The notes under the pieces: model-generated
What the model was told of the DNA's origin: nothing
Databases searched by the model: none
The model's input: the letters and a program-made list of their open reading frames with translations, nothing else
Part shown: one piece after another, positions 39,243 through 48,021 of the stretch
How positions within the stretch are numbered: the first letter of the stretch is position 1
How the letters are laid out: every line of letters begins with the position of its first letter
DNA from: Sphingomonas sp. KRR8
GTDB taxonomy: Bacteria; Pseudomonadota; Alphaproteobacteria; Sphingomonadales; Sphingomonadaceae
DNA length: 64,000 nt
Assembly (NCBI RefSeq): GCF_023559245.1
Contig: NZ_CP097462.1
Location: forward strand, 806,001 to 870,000
Direction: 5' to 3'
Position numbers and translations under genes: made by a program

Positions 39243-39809
39243 ATGGAAGGCGGGGCGGCAGGGCTGAAGGCAGTATTCCTTGCGCAGCGGCCGTTGCTGC
39301 TGCGCATGCTGACCGCCCGCCTTCAGAGCGCAGCCGACGCCGAGGACGTGCTTCAGGATTTGTGGCTGAAGCTCGATCAGATCGGCAGCCGTCCCATCAG
39401 CGCCCCCGGCCCTTTGCTGTTCCGAGCGGCCACCAACCTTGCCACCGACCGTCGCATCGCCGCGAGCCGGCGCGCGGCCCGCGACTCCGCCTGGGCGCAA
39501 TATCAGCCGGGTCCGGACGAAATGCCGGGCATCGAACGGGCGATGCTCGCGCGGGAAACCGTCGAGCAGGCGAACCAGGTCATCGAGAGGATGCCGCCAA
39601 GAATGGCGGCGGCCTTGCGGCTCTTTCGGATCGAAGGGCGAGGCCAGCGCGAGATCGCCGAGCAGCTGGGTGTGAGCGTCAGCGCGGTCGAGAAACTGCT
39701 CCGCAAGGCTTATCACCAGATACTTACGGTTGCGAAGGAGCATGCGGGTGAGGAACCGTCGCTGCGGCGGCGTCTAGAGAGCGAAAGGCGGTCCGGACGT
39801 GACGATTGA
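39243..39809 (+). CDS. FecI-like ECF sigma factor
   Basis: This 188-residue protein has sigma region 2 at about residues 10-80 (SAADAEDVLQDLWLKLDQI ... LLFRAATNLATDRRIA) and region 4 at about 115-170 (MPPRMAAALRLFRIEGRGQREIAEQLGVSVSAVEKLLRKAY). Its end overlaps the FecR-like gene. Together with FecR and the STN-bearing receptor it forms a classic cell-surface signalling relay that should switch on genes, probably including the receptor, when a ligand binds outside. Confidence 0.93.
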   Translation: MEGGAAGLKAVFLAQRPLLLRMLTARLQSAADAEDVLQDLWLKLDQIGSRPISAPGPLLFRAATNLATDRRIAASRRAARDSAWAQYQPGPDEMPGIERAMLARETVEQANQVIERMPPRMAAALRLFRIEGRGQREIAEQLGVSVSAVEKLLRKAYHQILTVAKEHAGEEPSLRRRLESERRSGRDD

Positions 39810-40767
39810 GGGTGGATCAGTGCTGGACGAGGCGATTGCCTGGCACCTCCGCCTTGCGACGGGGGATGAGGCCGATTGGGAAGCCTTCACCCTGTGGCTG
39901 GAGGCGTCACCAAGCCATGCGCTGGCCTATGACCAGGTAACGATGACCGATGGGCTGCTGGCGGACTCGGATGCGCTGGCGCAAGCCGAACTGTTGCGCG
40001 CGGCCGACAATGCAAATGACAACCTGCCAGCGCCTGTGCGCGGGAAATGGTGGCTGGTCGGCTTCGTGGCGAGTGTCGCAACCGCAGCAGCCGTGACATT
40101 GGCGATCCTCCCTGGCGTCGGCCGGGAGCCGCCATCGACCATCTATGAAACGCCAACGGGCGTCGCCCGGACAGTGGAGATGGCTGACGGCTCCAGGGTC
40201 GAACTGGGCGGCGGCTCGCGCCTGACGGTCGATGGCGCGACGCCACGGCTGGCGGCGCTCGACCGTGGCGAGGCCGTGTTCCACGTCCGGCACGATCCTG
40301 CCCGGCCGTTCACGGTCAAGGTCAATGACGTGGCCGTTGAGGATCTGGGCACCGTGTTCTCGATCAGACGGGACAGTGACGCCGTGCGGGTCGCGGTGGC
40401 GGAGGGATCGGTCGGCGTGAGCCGGGCCGCCCGCCGGGTGACGCTTGGTCCTGGAGAAATCGCAACCGCGACGCAGGGCGACATCGCCGCCGGTCGGATC
40501 GACCCGAAGGCGGTCGGAAGCTGGCGTAACCGCAGGCTGACCTTCCAGGGTGAACCGCTGTCGATCGTCGTGGAGCGGCTTAATCGTTTGTACGCACTGC
40601 ATATCTCGCTGGCGCAGAACTTGTCGGGCAGGCCGTTTACCGGCATGGTCCAGCTGACTGGAGATGCCGCGCGTGATGTTCCGCACCTGGCGGCCTTGAT
40701 TGGGACAAGCTGGCGGCGTGACGGCGAAGGATGGCTTTTGTCGAGCGCGGACTCGAGTCAGCGCTAG
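39799..40767 (+). CDS. FecR-like anti-sigma/sigma-regulator
   Basis: This 322-residue inner-membrane protein has a cytoplasmic N-terminal domain of about 80 residues with the DUF4880-type AIAWHLRLATGDEADWEAFTLWLEAS, a single membrane helix at about 85-105 (LVGFVASVATAAAVTLAIL), and the periplasmic FecR domain (about 120-220, TPTGVARTVEMADGSRVELGGGS). A C-terminal DUF4974-like segment should contact the receptor's STN domain. The start is GTG, overlapping the sigma gene by 11 bp. Confidence 0.93.
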   Translation: MTIEGGSVLDEAIAWHLRLATGDEADWEAFTLWLEASPSHALAYDQVTMTDGLLADSDALAQAELLRAADNANDNLPAPVRGKWWLVGFVASVATAAAVTLAILPGVGREPPSTIYETPTGVARTVEMADGSRVELGGGSRLTVDGATPRLAALDRGEAVFHVRHDPARPFTVKVNDVAVEDLGTVFSIRRDSDAVRVAVAEGSVGVSRAARRVTLGPGEIATATQGDIAAGRIDPKAVGSWRNRRLTFQGEPLSIVVERLNRLYALHISLAQNLSGRPFTGMVQLTGDAARDVPHLAALIGTSWRRDGEGWLLSSADSSQR

Positions 40768-43126
40768 GACGCTCGCCGCCGCGCTGGCGCTGTTCGCAAG
40801 CACCTCGGCAAGCGCCGCCCCACCCTCCACCATCGACATCCCGGATGCGACGCTTGATGTCGCGGTGCTTGCGCTGGCGCGTCAGTCCGGTGCCGAGATC
40901 GTCAGCACGGAGCCGGACCTCAACCGTATCCGCTCGAGACCGGTTCGTGGCCACCTCCCCGTCGAGGAGGCGCTTGCGAGATTGCTCGCGGAAACGGCGT
41001 TCGAGGCCAGCAGACTGAGCAACGGGGCGTTCGTCATCCGCAGACGAGCCAAGCAGCCGTCGCCGGTCAGGAAGCGGCGTCCGAGCGAAGTGCCGATGGT
41101 GCGGCGACCGCTTGCCCCGGAGCCGCCCGCCCCCGTCATCATTGTTCAGGCAAGCAAGCAGCAGACCCCCCTGATCCGATACCCGGGCACCGTCACGTCG
41201 GTCAGCGCGGTCGACGCGCTCCGCGCCGGCTCGAGTGGCCGTGCCCGCGACCTCACCGACCTGGGCGAACGCCTCCCGGTGCTGCAGGGCACGCACCTGG
41301 GTCCGGGTCGCGACAAGCTGTTCATTCGCGGGATCGCCGACAGCAGCTTCAACGGCAGCACCCAGTCGCCGACGAGCCTCTACTGGGACGATGTTCAGCT
41401 CAACTACACTGGGCCCGACCCCGGCTTGCGGCTGTATGACGTCGGCAGCGTGGACGTCCTCGAAGGCCCCCAGGGCACCTTGTACGGAAGCGGCGCCATT
41501 GGCGGGGTGATCAGGGTCAACTCCAATCCGGTCGACCTTCATGCTCGCGCCGGGGCCGCCACCGTCGGCTTCACCGCTACGCAGTCCGGGGAAGCAGGAG
41601 CGGACGGTGCGGCGATGGTCAACTTGCCGCTGCTGGACGGAGTGCTCGGTTTGCGGGCGGTGGGCTATGCCAGCAGCGAGGGCGGATATCTGCACGACGT
41701 TCGCCGCGGCAAGGCCGACATCAACCGGACCTTCACCCGCGGCGGGCGGCTGACCGTGCGCCTTCGTCCTGGTGACGGCTGGCAAGTGGAAGCCGGTGGC
41801 GTGTTGCAGGCGATCCGGTCACGCGACGGTCAATATGCGCTGCGCAGTGCGCCCCCGCTTGCCCGCCGCTCGGCAATGGCCGAACCCTATCGCAATCAGA
41901 TCGCGCTGGGGCGGCTGTCGCTGTCCCGTCCGTGGGAGTCCGGGCTGGAGCTTCAGTCGACCACGGCGATCGTGGGTTACCGCTCGACCGACCAGTTCGA
42001 TGCGAGCGCGCTGTCCGGACGGTTGCCTGTCACCTACGTCGCCGAACGCCGCAAGCGGCTGCTCAGCCATGAGAGCCGGCTGAGCCGCTCCGCCGCCGAC
42101 GGGTCGAGCTGGGTCGTCGGCGTGAGCCTGATCGACAATCGCGACCAGCTGTCGCGCACCTTTGTGTTTGTCGATTCGCCGGTGACGGTGACGGGAGTCA
42201 CCAACCGCACCTCGTCCGTCTCCGCGTTCGTGGAAGGCACGCGTCATCTTACCCCGAAGCTTTCGGCGACGCTTGGCGCCCGCTTCACCGCCGCACGGGT
42301 GGACGGCGAGCCGTCGACCAGCCTGCGCGCCGCTTCGGTCGTTCGGGGCCATCCGACGCGGCGGGTCGATCCGACGCTGGCCCTGTCCTGGCTGGTCCGG
42401 CCGGATACGACCATCTTCGGACGGCTTCAGTCCGGCTTTCGTACCGGCGGCCTCGCTGTGGCGCCTGGCATCGGACGAGTCAGCGATTTCGAGAGCGACA
42501 CCGTCCGAATGGCGGAGCTTGGGTTCCGCCGCCTGCGGCAGGGAGCGGCGGGCGTCTCGCTAAGCAGCAGCGTGTCCCTGACCCACTGGAACGACATCCA
42601 GGCCGACCTCATCACCCGCCGCGGAGCGCCCAGCACGGTGAACCTCGGCGACGCGCGGATCCTTGCCTGGGAGGGAAGCGCGGAGTGGTCGCCGGTGCCT
42701 GACCTCACTGCCAAGGGGTCCTTCCTGCTGAGCCGCAACCGGGTAACGGGGAGCATGGCCCGCCTGTCGCAACGCCACAATCGGCGTCTGCCGGACACGC
42801 CCCTGTTCTCGGCATCGGGCGAGCTTGGCTATCGCTGGCGTGAGGTACCGGGCCAACCCAGCGTGCGCGTGACGGGCAGCTACATCGGGCGGTCGGTGCT
42901 GGGGACCGGCGACCTGTTCGACATATCGCAGGGGCGCTACCTGTTGCTGGGAGCGACGGTGGGAGCCGACTGGCAGGGCTATCACTGGTCCTTGTCGGCG
43001 GAGAACCTCGGCAACGCGCGGGCCAATCGCTTCTCGTTCGGCAATCCCTTTACCCTCGCGACCCGCGAGCAGATCACCCCGCTGCGCCCACGCAGCGTCC
43101 GGCTGGGCGTGTCGACCCGCTGGTAA
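40718..43126 (+). CDS. TonB-dependent receptor 3 with STN signalling domain
   Basis: This receptor of about 802 residues has a signal sequence (TLAAALALFASTSASA), then an STN domain at roughly residues 40-95 (IDIPDATLDVAVLALARQSGAEI). A short linker, the plug (LFIRGIADSSFNGSTQSPT ... GPQGTLYGSGAIGGVIRV) and a barrel ending in VRLGVSTRW follow. The STN domain is the part that talks to FecR. The likely start, GTG 40718, lies inside fecR, a 50-bp overlap, so translation is coupled. The ligand is unknown; no siderophore genes are nearby. Confidence 0.92.
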   Translation: MTAKDGFCRARTRVSARTLAAALALFASTSASAAPPSTIDIPDATLDVAVLALARQSGAEIVSTEPDLNRIRSRPVRGHLPVEEALARLLAETAFEASRLSNGAFVIRRRAKQPSPVRKRRPSEVPMVRRPLAPEPPAPVIIVQASKQQTPLIRYPGTVTSVSAVDALRAGSSGRARDLTDLGERLPVLQGTHLGPGRDKLFIRGIADSSFNGSTQSPTSLYWDDVQLNYTGPDPGLRLYDVGSVDVLEGPQGTLYGSGAIGGVIRVNSNPVDLHARAGAATVGFTATQSGEAGADGAAMVNLPLLDGVLGLRAVGYASSEGGYLHDVRRGKADINRTFTRGGRLTVRLRPGDGWQVEAGGVLQAIRSRDGQYALRSAPPLARRSAMAEPYRNQIALGRLSLSRPWESGLELQSTTAIVGYRSTDQFDASALSGRLPVTYVAERRKRLLSHESRLSRSAADGSSWVVGVSLIDNRDQLSRTFVFVDSPVTVTGVTNRTSSVSAFVEGTRHLTPKLSATLGARFTAARVDGEPSTSLRAASVVRGHPTRRVDPTLALSWLVRPDTTIFGRLQSGFRTGGLAVAPGIGRVSDFESDTVRMAELGFRRLRQGAAGVSLSSSVSLTHWNDIQADLITRRGAPSTVNLGDARILAWEGSAEWSPVPDLTAKGSFLLSRNRVTGSMARLSQRHNRRLPDTPLFSASGELGYRWREVPGQPSVRVTGSYIGRSVLGTGDLFDISQGRYLLLGATVGADWQGYHWSLSAENLGNARANRFSFGNPFTLATREQITPLRPRSVRLGVSTRW

Positions 43127-43129
43127 GGG

Positions 43130-43747
43130 TCAGTCCTGTGGACGCCAGCAGAGCATGAAGCTTGCAACGGCGGTATCGACCTCGGCGGCGCGCTGCTCGT
43201 CCGGATAGTCTTCCACCAGGCCGAGCAGCAGCCAGTGCCAGGAGCGCGCCTGGAGCAGGCCGACGAACTGGCTGGCGGCAAGCGCGGGATCGGCGCGGCG
43301 CAAGTCGCCCCGCTCCATCGCTGCTTCAACCAGACCCGCGAGCCGCGCCTTGCCCCGTGCCGGGCCACGCTCGAAGAACAAGCGCGCCATTTCCGGGAAG
43401 CGCGACGCTTCGCCGATCACCAAGCGCTGGAGGTCGATCATCGGCGGGCTCAGCACGGTGTCGAGCAGGGCGCGGCCGAACAGGCGCAGTTGGTCGGCGA
43501 TCGGCTCCGCCGGATCGATCGGGGTGGTGAGCGCGCGGCCGTAGCGTTCGACAAGGTCGTCGCACACGGCCGCGAACAGTGCTTCCTTGCTTGGGAAATA
43601 GGTCCACAAGGTCGTCTTGGAGCCACCGGCGATGGCTGCGATGCGCGACATGGAGGTGGCGCCAAAACCATGCTCGAAGAAGGCCTCTCGGGCGATGCCG
43701 ATCAGCCGGGCGCGCCGGCGCTCCACCGGGCAGTGAGGCTCAGTCAA
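43130..43747 (-). CDS. TetR-family repressor of the adjacent efflux operon
   Basis: This 205-residue protein has a TetR DNA-binding domain at about residues 10-58 (ARLIGIAREAFFEHGFGATSMSRIAAIAGGSKTTLWTYFPSKEALF) and an AefR-like C-terminal domain. The frame opens with TTG at 43747; GTG at 43726 is an alternative start, and neither has a good ribosome site. It is divergent from the OprM-EmrA-EmrB operon and two similar inverted repeats lie in the shared gap, so it is the likely local repressor. It ends 3 bp from the convergent receptor gene. Confidence 0.9.
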   Translation of the reverse strand: MTEPHCPVERRRARLIGIAREAFFEHGFGATSMSRIAAIAGGSKTTLWTYFPSKEALFAAVCDDLVERYGRALTTPIDPAEPIADQLRLFGRALLDTVLSPPMIDLQRLVIGEASRFPEMARLFFERGPARGKARLAGLVEAAMERGDLRRADPALAASQFVGLLQARSWHWLLLGLVEDYPDEQRAAEVDTAVASFMLCWRPQD

Positions 43748-43754
43748 GGTTTCT

Positions 43755-43768
43755 ATACCGGCCAGTAT
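43755..43768. promoter_or_regulatory. Candidate TetR operator 1
   Basis: ATACCGGCCAGTAT is a 14-bp inverted repeat with one mismatched pair, located between tetR and the efflux operon. It overlaps a TATAG-like -10 for tetR on the minus strand. The half-site CCAGTAT recurs in operator 2. Confidence 0.45.
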
Positions 43769-43812
43769 CTTTCTCCTTGACTTGCCTGGAACGGGGCGTC
43801 AGGGGCGAACCG

Positions 43813-43825
43813 TACTATCCAGTAT
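43813..43825. promoter_or_regulatory. Candidate TetR operator 2
   Basis: TACTATCCAGTAT contains TACT/AGTA arms and the same CCAGTAT half-site as operator 1, 45 bp away. It contains a TACTAT hexamer that could be the -10 of the efflux operon, so a bound repressor would block the polymerase. Confidence 0.4.
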
Positions 43826-43835
43826 GGTCTTTTGC

Positions 43836-45269
43836 ATGCGCTTGATCAACTCACTCCCGGTCCTGGCCATGCTGGCAGCCGCCGGTTGCGCAACGGTCCC
43901 TCGCCTTCCGCCTGCGCCGTCGCTGGCGCAACACTCAGCCACCGCCACCGCGACCAGCCTTGCCGGCGGCACCGCGGCGTTTCCGACCGAGCAGTGGTGG
44001 GTGAGCTTTGGCGACCCGCAGCTCAGCGAGCTGATCACCGAAGGGCTGCACGGGTCACCCGACGTCGCGGCTGCCGCTGCCCGGATGCGCGCCGCCGAGG
44101 CGCTGGCCGAGGAGAGCCGTGCCGCGAAGCTGCCGAGCCTGAGCGCCGACGCGGCGGTCGGCATTCAGCAGCAGAGCAAGAACCTGGGCATCCCGCCGCA
44201 GTTCGTGCCGCCCGGTATCCAGGACACGGGCCGAGTGAGCCTGAGCGGCAGCTTCGACCTTGATCTGTGGGGCCGCAACCGGGCGCGTCTGCGGGCGGCA
44301 CGCTCCGAAGCGGAAGCCGCGCGGGTCGATGCAGCGCAGGCGGCGCTGCTGCTGTCCACCAGCATCGCGGCCGCTTATGCCGATCTGACGCGGCTCTTCG
44401 CCGAGCGTGATGTGGCCGCGACGGCGCTGCAGGTTCGCAGCACGACGGCGACCGTCACCGGACAAAGGGTTCGCGCGGGCCTTGGCACCCAAGGCGACGT
44501 GTCCGCGGCCCGAGCCCGGGAAGCGGCCGCCGGCGCCGATCTTCAGTCTCTTGACGAGCAGATCGTGTTGACCCGCAACCGGCTGGCGGCCCTGACCGGG
44601 GCAGGTCCCGATCGCGGCATTGCGCTCTCCCGCCCCGCCGTGCGGACCGGGGCGGTCGCCCTGCCCGCCAACCTGCCCCTGGAACTGCTCGGACGACGGC
44701 CCGACATCGTCTCCGCCCGGCTGCGGGCCGAGGCCGCGGCATCGCGGATCAAGGCCGCACGCGCGTCTTTCTATCCGAACATCAACCTGATGGGGTTGAT
44801 CGGGCTCCAGTCGCTGGGGCTCGACAAGCTGTTCTCATCCAACTCGCTCACCATCAACGCGGGACCGGCCATCTCACTGCCCATTTTCGAGGGCGGACGC
44901 CTTCAGGCGCAATATCGCGGGGCCCGCGCCACCTACGACCTCGATGTCGCGCAGTATGACAGCACCATCGTGACCGCGCTTCGCGAAGTGGCGGATGCGG
45001 CGGGCAGCCTGCGCGCACTCCAAGGGCAGCTCGGCCAGCAACGGGCGGCGCTGGCCGCAGCGCAGGACGCCAAGCGGGTCGCCGAACTGCGGTACAAGGC
45101 CGGGCTCACCAATCAGCTGGCGGTGCTGCTGACCGACGACCAGCTGCTGCAGAGCCGGCGTGCCGTGGCCGACCTGGAGGCGCGCGAACTCACGCTGGAG
45201 GTCAACCTCATCCGCGCGCTCGGTGGCGGGTTCACCAGCGCAACCCCGACCTCGAACGGAGCAAACTGA
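43836..45269 (+). CDS. OprM/NodT-type outer-membrane efflux lipoprotein
   Basis: This protein of about 477 residues is the outer-membrane channel of a tripartite pump. The lipobox AAAGC follows a short hydrophobic signal. The paired OEP repeats are seen in FPTEQWWVSFGDPQLSELI, SGSFDLDLWGRNRARLRAA and ISLPIFEGGRLQAQYRGARATYDL. I prefer the ATG at 43836 because the upstream ATG at 43824 lies inside operator 2; neither has a strong ribosome site. It is the first gene of the operon, and its stop overlaps the next ATG. Confidence 0.92.
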   Translation: MRLINSLPVLAMLAAAGCATVPRLPPAPSLAQHSATATATSLAGGTAAFPTEQWWVSFGDPQLSELITEGLHGSPDVAAAAARMRAAEALAEESRAAKLPSLSADAAVGIQQQSKNLGIPPQFVPPGIQDTGRVSLSGSFDLDLWGRNRARLRAARSEAEAARVDAAQAALLLSTSIAAAYADLTRLFAERDVAATALQVRSTTATVTGQRVRAGLGTQGDVSAARAREAAAGADLQSLDEQIVLTRNRLAALTGAGPDRGIALSRPAVRTGAVALPANLPLELLGRRPDIVSARLRAEAAASRIKAARASFYPNINLMGLIGLQSLGLDKLFSSNSLTINAGPAISLPIFEGGRLQAQYRGARATYDLDVAQYDSTIVTALREVADAAGSLRALQGQLGQQRAALAAAQDAKRVAELRYKAGLTNQLAVLLTDDQLLQSRRAVADLEARELTLEVNLIRALGGGFTSATPTSNGAN

Positions 45270-46453
45270 TGGCGGACAACCCTGTGGCCGAGCTGCCGAA
45301 GAGCGACACGCCGCCACCGTCGGACGCCAGCCAGCCTGCGAACGAGACGGAGCCAGCCATCCCGACGCGCAATCGCCGCAAGCTGTTCGGAATGCTGGCG
45401 ATCGCCGTAGTCGTCGCGGGACTCATTTGGTTCGGCTGGCATCAGCTCACCCAATCGGGACGGGTCAGCACCGACAATGCCTATATCGGGGCGGAGACCG
45501 CGCAAGTGACGCCGCTCGTGTCCGGCAATGTCGCCAAGGTGCTCGTGTCGGGTACTCAGACCGTCAAGCCGAACGACGTACTTGTCATCCTGGACGATAC
45601 GGACGCGCGGCTGGCGCTGACGAATGCCGAGGCAGCCCTTGCGCAGGCGCAGCAGCGCTACCGCGCCGCCACCGCCGGTGTCTCGACCGCGCAGAGCCAG
45701 GCGGCGGCCCGGACGGGTGATATCGAGCAGGCCCGCGCGCGCCTGAGGTCGGCCAGCGCGGAAGTGGCGCGGACCGCCGCCGAACTTTCCCGCCGCCAGT
45801 CCCTTCAGGGCAGCGGCGCCGTCAGCGGGGAGGAACTGACCGCCGCCCGCACCGCCTATGCCGCGGCGCAAGCGGCGCGCGACCAGGCCGCAGCGGCCGT
45901 GCAAAGCGCGCAGGCGAACCGCCAAGCGTCGATCGGCCAGGTCGAACAGAGCGCCGCGGTAATCCAGGGAACGACCATCGCCACCGCCCCGGACGTCCGC
46001 GCAGCGCAGGCGCAGGTCGAATCCGCCCGGCTCAACCTCGCCCGCACTGTCATTCGCGCACCCATCGCCGGAGTGGTGACCAACCGCACGGTGCAAGTCG
46101 GCCAGCGGGTCGCGGCGGGCACGCCGATCATGACGCTGGTCCCCATCGCGCAGGCCTATGTCGATGCCAACTTCAAGGAAAATCAGTTGGCGCGGGTTCG
46201 GCCCGGGCAGCCGGTGGAGCTGACGTCCGATTATTATGGCGGCGATGTCGTGTTCCATGGCCGCGTCACCGGCTTTGCCGGCGGGACGGGCGCGGCCTTT
46301 GCCCTGATCCCGGCCCAGAATGCCACCGGCAACTGGATCAAGGTGGTGCAGCGCTTGCCCGTTCGGATCGCACTCGACCCCAAGGAGCTTCAGCAGCACC
46401 CGCTTCGGGTCGGACTCAGCATGGACGCGACGATCGACACCAGGGGCCGCTGA
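45269..46453 (+). CDS. emrA: EmrA-like membrane-fusion (HlyD family) protein
   Basis: This 394-residue adaptor bridges the inner-membrane pump and the outer-membrane channel. It has a cytoplasmic N-tail, one membrane helix (about residues 37-58), a split lipoyl/barrel-sandwich domain (DNAYIGAETAQVTPLVSGNV near residue 70 and RAPIAGVVTNRTVQVGQRV near 265), and a long Ala/Gln/Arg-rich coiled-coil hairpin between (about 110-240). The closing beta domain contains YVDANFKENQLARVRPGQPVE. Start and stop each overlap neighbours by one base, so all three pump parts are translated together. Confidence 0.94.
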   Translation: MADNPVAELPKSDTPPPSDASQPANETEPAIPTRNRRKLFGMLAIAVVVAGLIWFGWHQLTQSGRVSTDNAYIGAETAQVTPLVSGNVAKVLVSGTQTVKPNDVLVILDDTDARLALTNAEAALAQAQQRYRAATAGVSTAQSQAAARTGDIEQARARLRSASAEVARTAAELSRRQSLQGSGAVSGEELTAARTAYAAAQAARDQAAAAVQSAQANRQASIGQVEQSAAVIQGTTIATAPDVRAAQAQVESARLNLARTVIRAPIAGVVTNRTVQVGQRVAAGTPIMTLVPIAQAYVDANFKENQLARVRPGQPVELTSDYYGGDVVFHGRVTGFAGGTGAAFALIPAQNATGNWIKVVQRLPVRIALDPKELQQHPLRVGLSMDATIDTRGR

Positions 46454-48000
46454 TGGCGCTGAAATCGATCAAGGCGCGAGAGGTCGAGCCGGAGCCGCTG
46501 CACGGCGGCAAGCTGCTGCTTGGTGCCTTCGCGCTCGCCTTGTCGAATTTCGTGGTCGTGCTCGACACCACTATCGCCAACGTGTCGGTCCCGCACATCG
46601 CCGGCGGCCTGGCGGTATCTCCGACGCAGGCGACGTGGGTCATCACCTCTTATGCGGTGGCCGATGCCATCACGGTGCCACTGACGGGCTGGCTGTCCGC
46701 CCGGTTCGGCACCGTGCGCTGGTTCGTCTTGTCGCTGATGGGCTTTGGCCTGTTCTCTTTCCTGTGTGGCGTGTCATCGTCACTCAGCATGCTGGTGCTG
46801 TTCCGCATTCTGCAGGGGCTGTCGGGCGGACCGCTGATGCCACTGACGCAGATCCTGCTGATCCGCATCTTCCCCAAGAACCGCGCCACGGCCGGCCTCG
46901 GCATCTGGGCGATGACAACCACCGCGGCGCCGATCCTGGGGCCGATCCTGGGCGGCTGGATCAGCGACAATTGGACCTGGCCGTGGATCTTCTTCATCAA
47001 TCTGCCGGTCGTCGCGACCTGCATCATCTTCTCGATCCGAATCGTCGCCCCGTTCGAGACCAAGCGCTTGAAGCAGCCGATCGACATCGTCGGGCTGGGC
47101 CTTCTGATCCTGTGGGTCGGGGCGTTCCAGATCATGCTCGACACCGGCCGTGACAATGACTGGTTTTCCAGCTGGTGGATCACCGAACTGGCGATCGTGG
47201 CTGGTGTCGGCCTGCTCGCCTTCATCATCTGGGAGCTGACCGACCGGCACCCGGTGGTGGACATCAAGGTGCTTCGGCACCGCGGCTTCCTCTTCCCGTC
47301 ACTGGCAATCGGGCTTGGGTTCGGCGCCTTTTTCGCGCAGGTGGTGCTGACCCCGCTGTGGCTGCAGCAGTCACTCGGCTATACGGCCAGCCAGGCCGGA
47401 CGAGTGGTGGCGTGGACCGGCGTGTTCGCCGTGCTGCTGTCGCCGGTTGCGGCCCGGCTTGCGACCAAGGTGGACCTGCGGGTGACGGTATCCATGGGGA
47501 TCATGTGGCTGTGCTTCGTCACCCTGCTTCGAACGCGCTGGGACCCATCCCCCGATTACTGGACGCTCGCGATCCCGCACCTGTTGCTGGGCCTGGGAAT
47601 GCCGTTCTTCTTCATCGGTCTGACCCAACTCGCACTGAGCGCGGTACCGGCCAACGAGGTCAACTCCGCCGCCGGTATCCAGAGCTTCATGCGGACGCTG
47701 TCGGGCGCCATCGGAACCGCCCTGGCGACGACGGCGTGGGACAATAGCGCCAACGTGTCGCGCTCGGAGATCGTCGGGCGAATGAACGATGCAGGCGGAA
47801 CGCTCGACCGGATGCAGGGTGCCGGCCTGACCCTCGAACAGGCCCGCGCGTCGCTCGAGCGGATCGTGCAGGGCCAAGCATCCACCCTCGCCCTTCTCCA
47901 CATCTACTATCTTGCGGCTGCGGTGTTCGTGGTGGCGGCCGTTTCGGTGTGGCTGGTCCCCAAGCCCAAGAAGCCCGCCGGGATGACAGCCTCGCATTAA
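46453..48000 (+). CDS. emrB: EmrB/QacA-type drug:proton antiporter (DHA2, 14 TM)
   Basis: This 515-residue MFS pump has 14 predicted membrane segments. Motif D1 LDTTIANVSVPHIAG is in the first helix, WVITSYAVADAITVPLTGWLSARFG forms motif A, and the antiporter motif C lies in APILGPILGGWISDNWTW. With the adaptor and channel it should export hydrophobic toxins across both membranes. Control is probably by the divergent TetR. Confidence 0.94.
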   Translation: MALKSIKAREVEPEPLHGGKLLLGAFALALSNFVVVLDTTIANVSVPHIAGGLAVSPTQATWVITSYAVADAITVPLTGWLSARFGTVRWFVLSLMGFGLFSFLCGVSSSLSMLVLFRILQGLSGGPLMPLTQILLIRIFPKNRATAGLGIWAMTTTAAPILGPILGGWISDNWTWPWIFFINLPVVATCIIFSIRIVAPFETKRLKQPIDIVGLGLLILWVGAFQIMLDTGRDNDWFSSWWITELAIVAGVGLLAFIIWELTDRHPVVDIKVLRHRGFLFPSLAIGLGFGAFFAQVVLTPLWLQQSLGYTASQAGRVVAWTGVFAVLLSPVAARLATKVDLRVTVSMGIMWLCFVTLLRTRWDPSPDYWTLAIPHLLLGLGMPFFFIGLTQLALSAVPANEVNSAAGIQSFMRTLSGAIGTALATTAWDNSANVSRSEIVGRMNDAGGTLDRMQGAGLTLEQARASLERIVQGQASTLALLHIYYLAAAVFVVAAVSVWLVPKPKKPAGMTASH

Positions 48001-48021
48001 GCCGTCATGTAAGCGCCTGGC

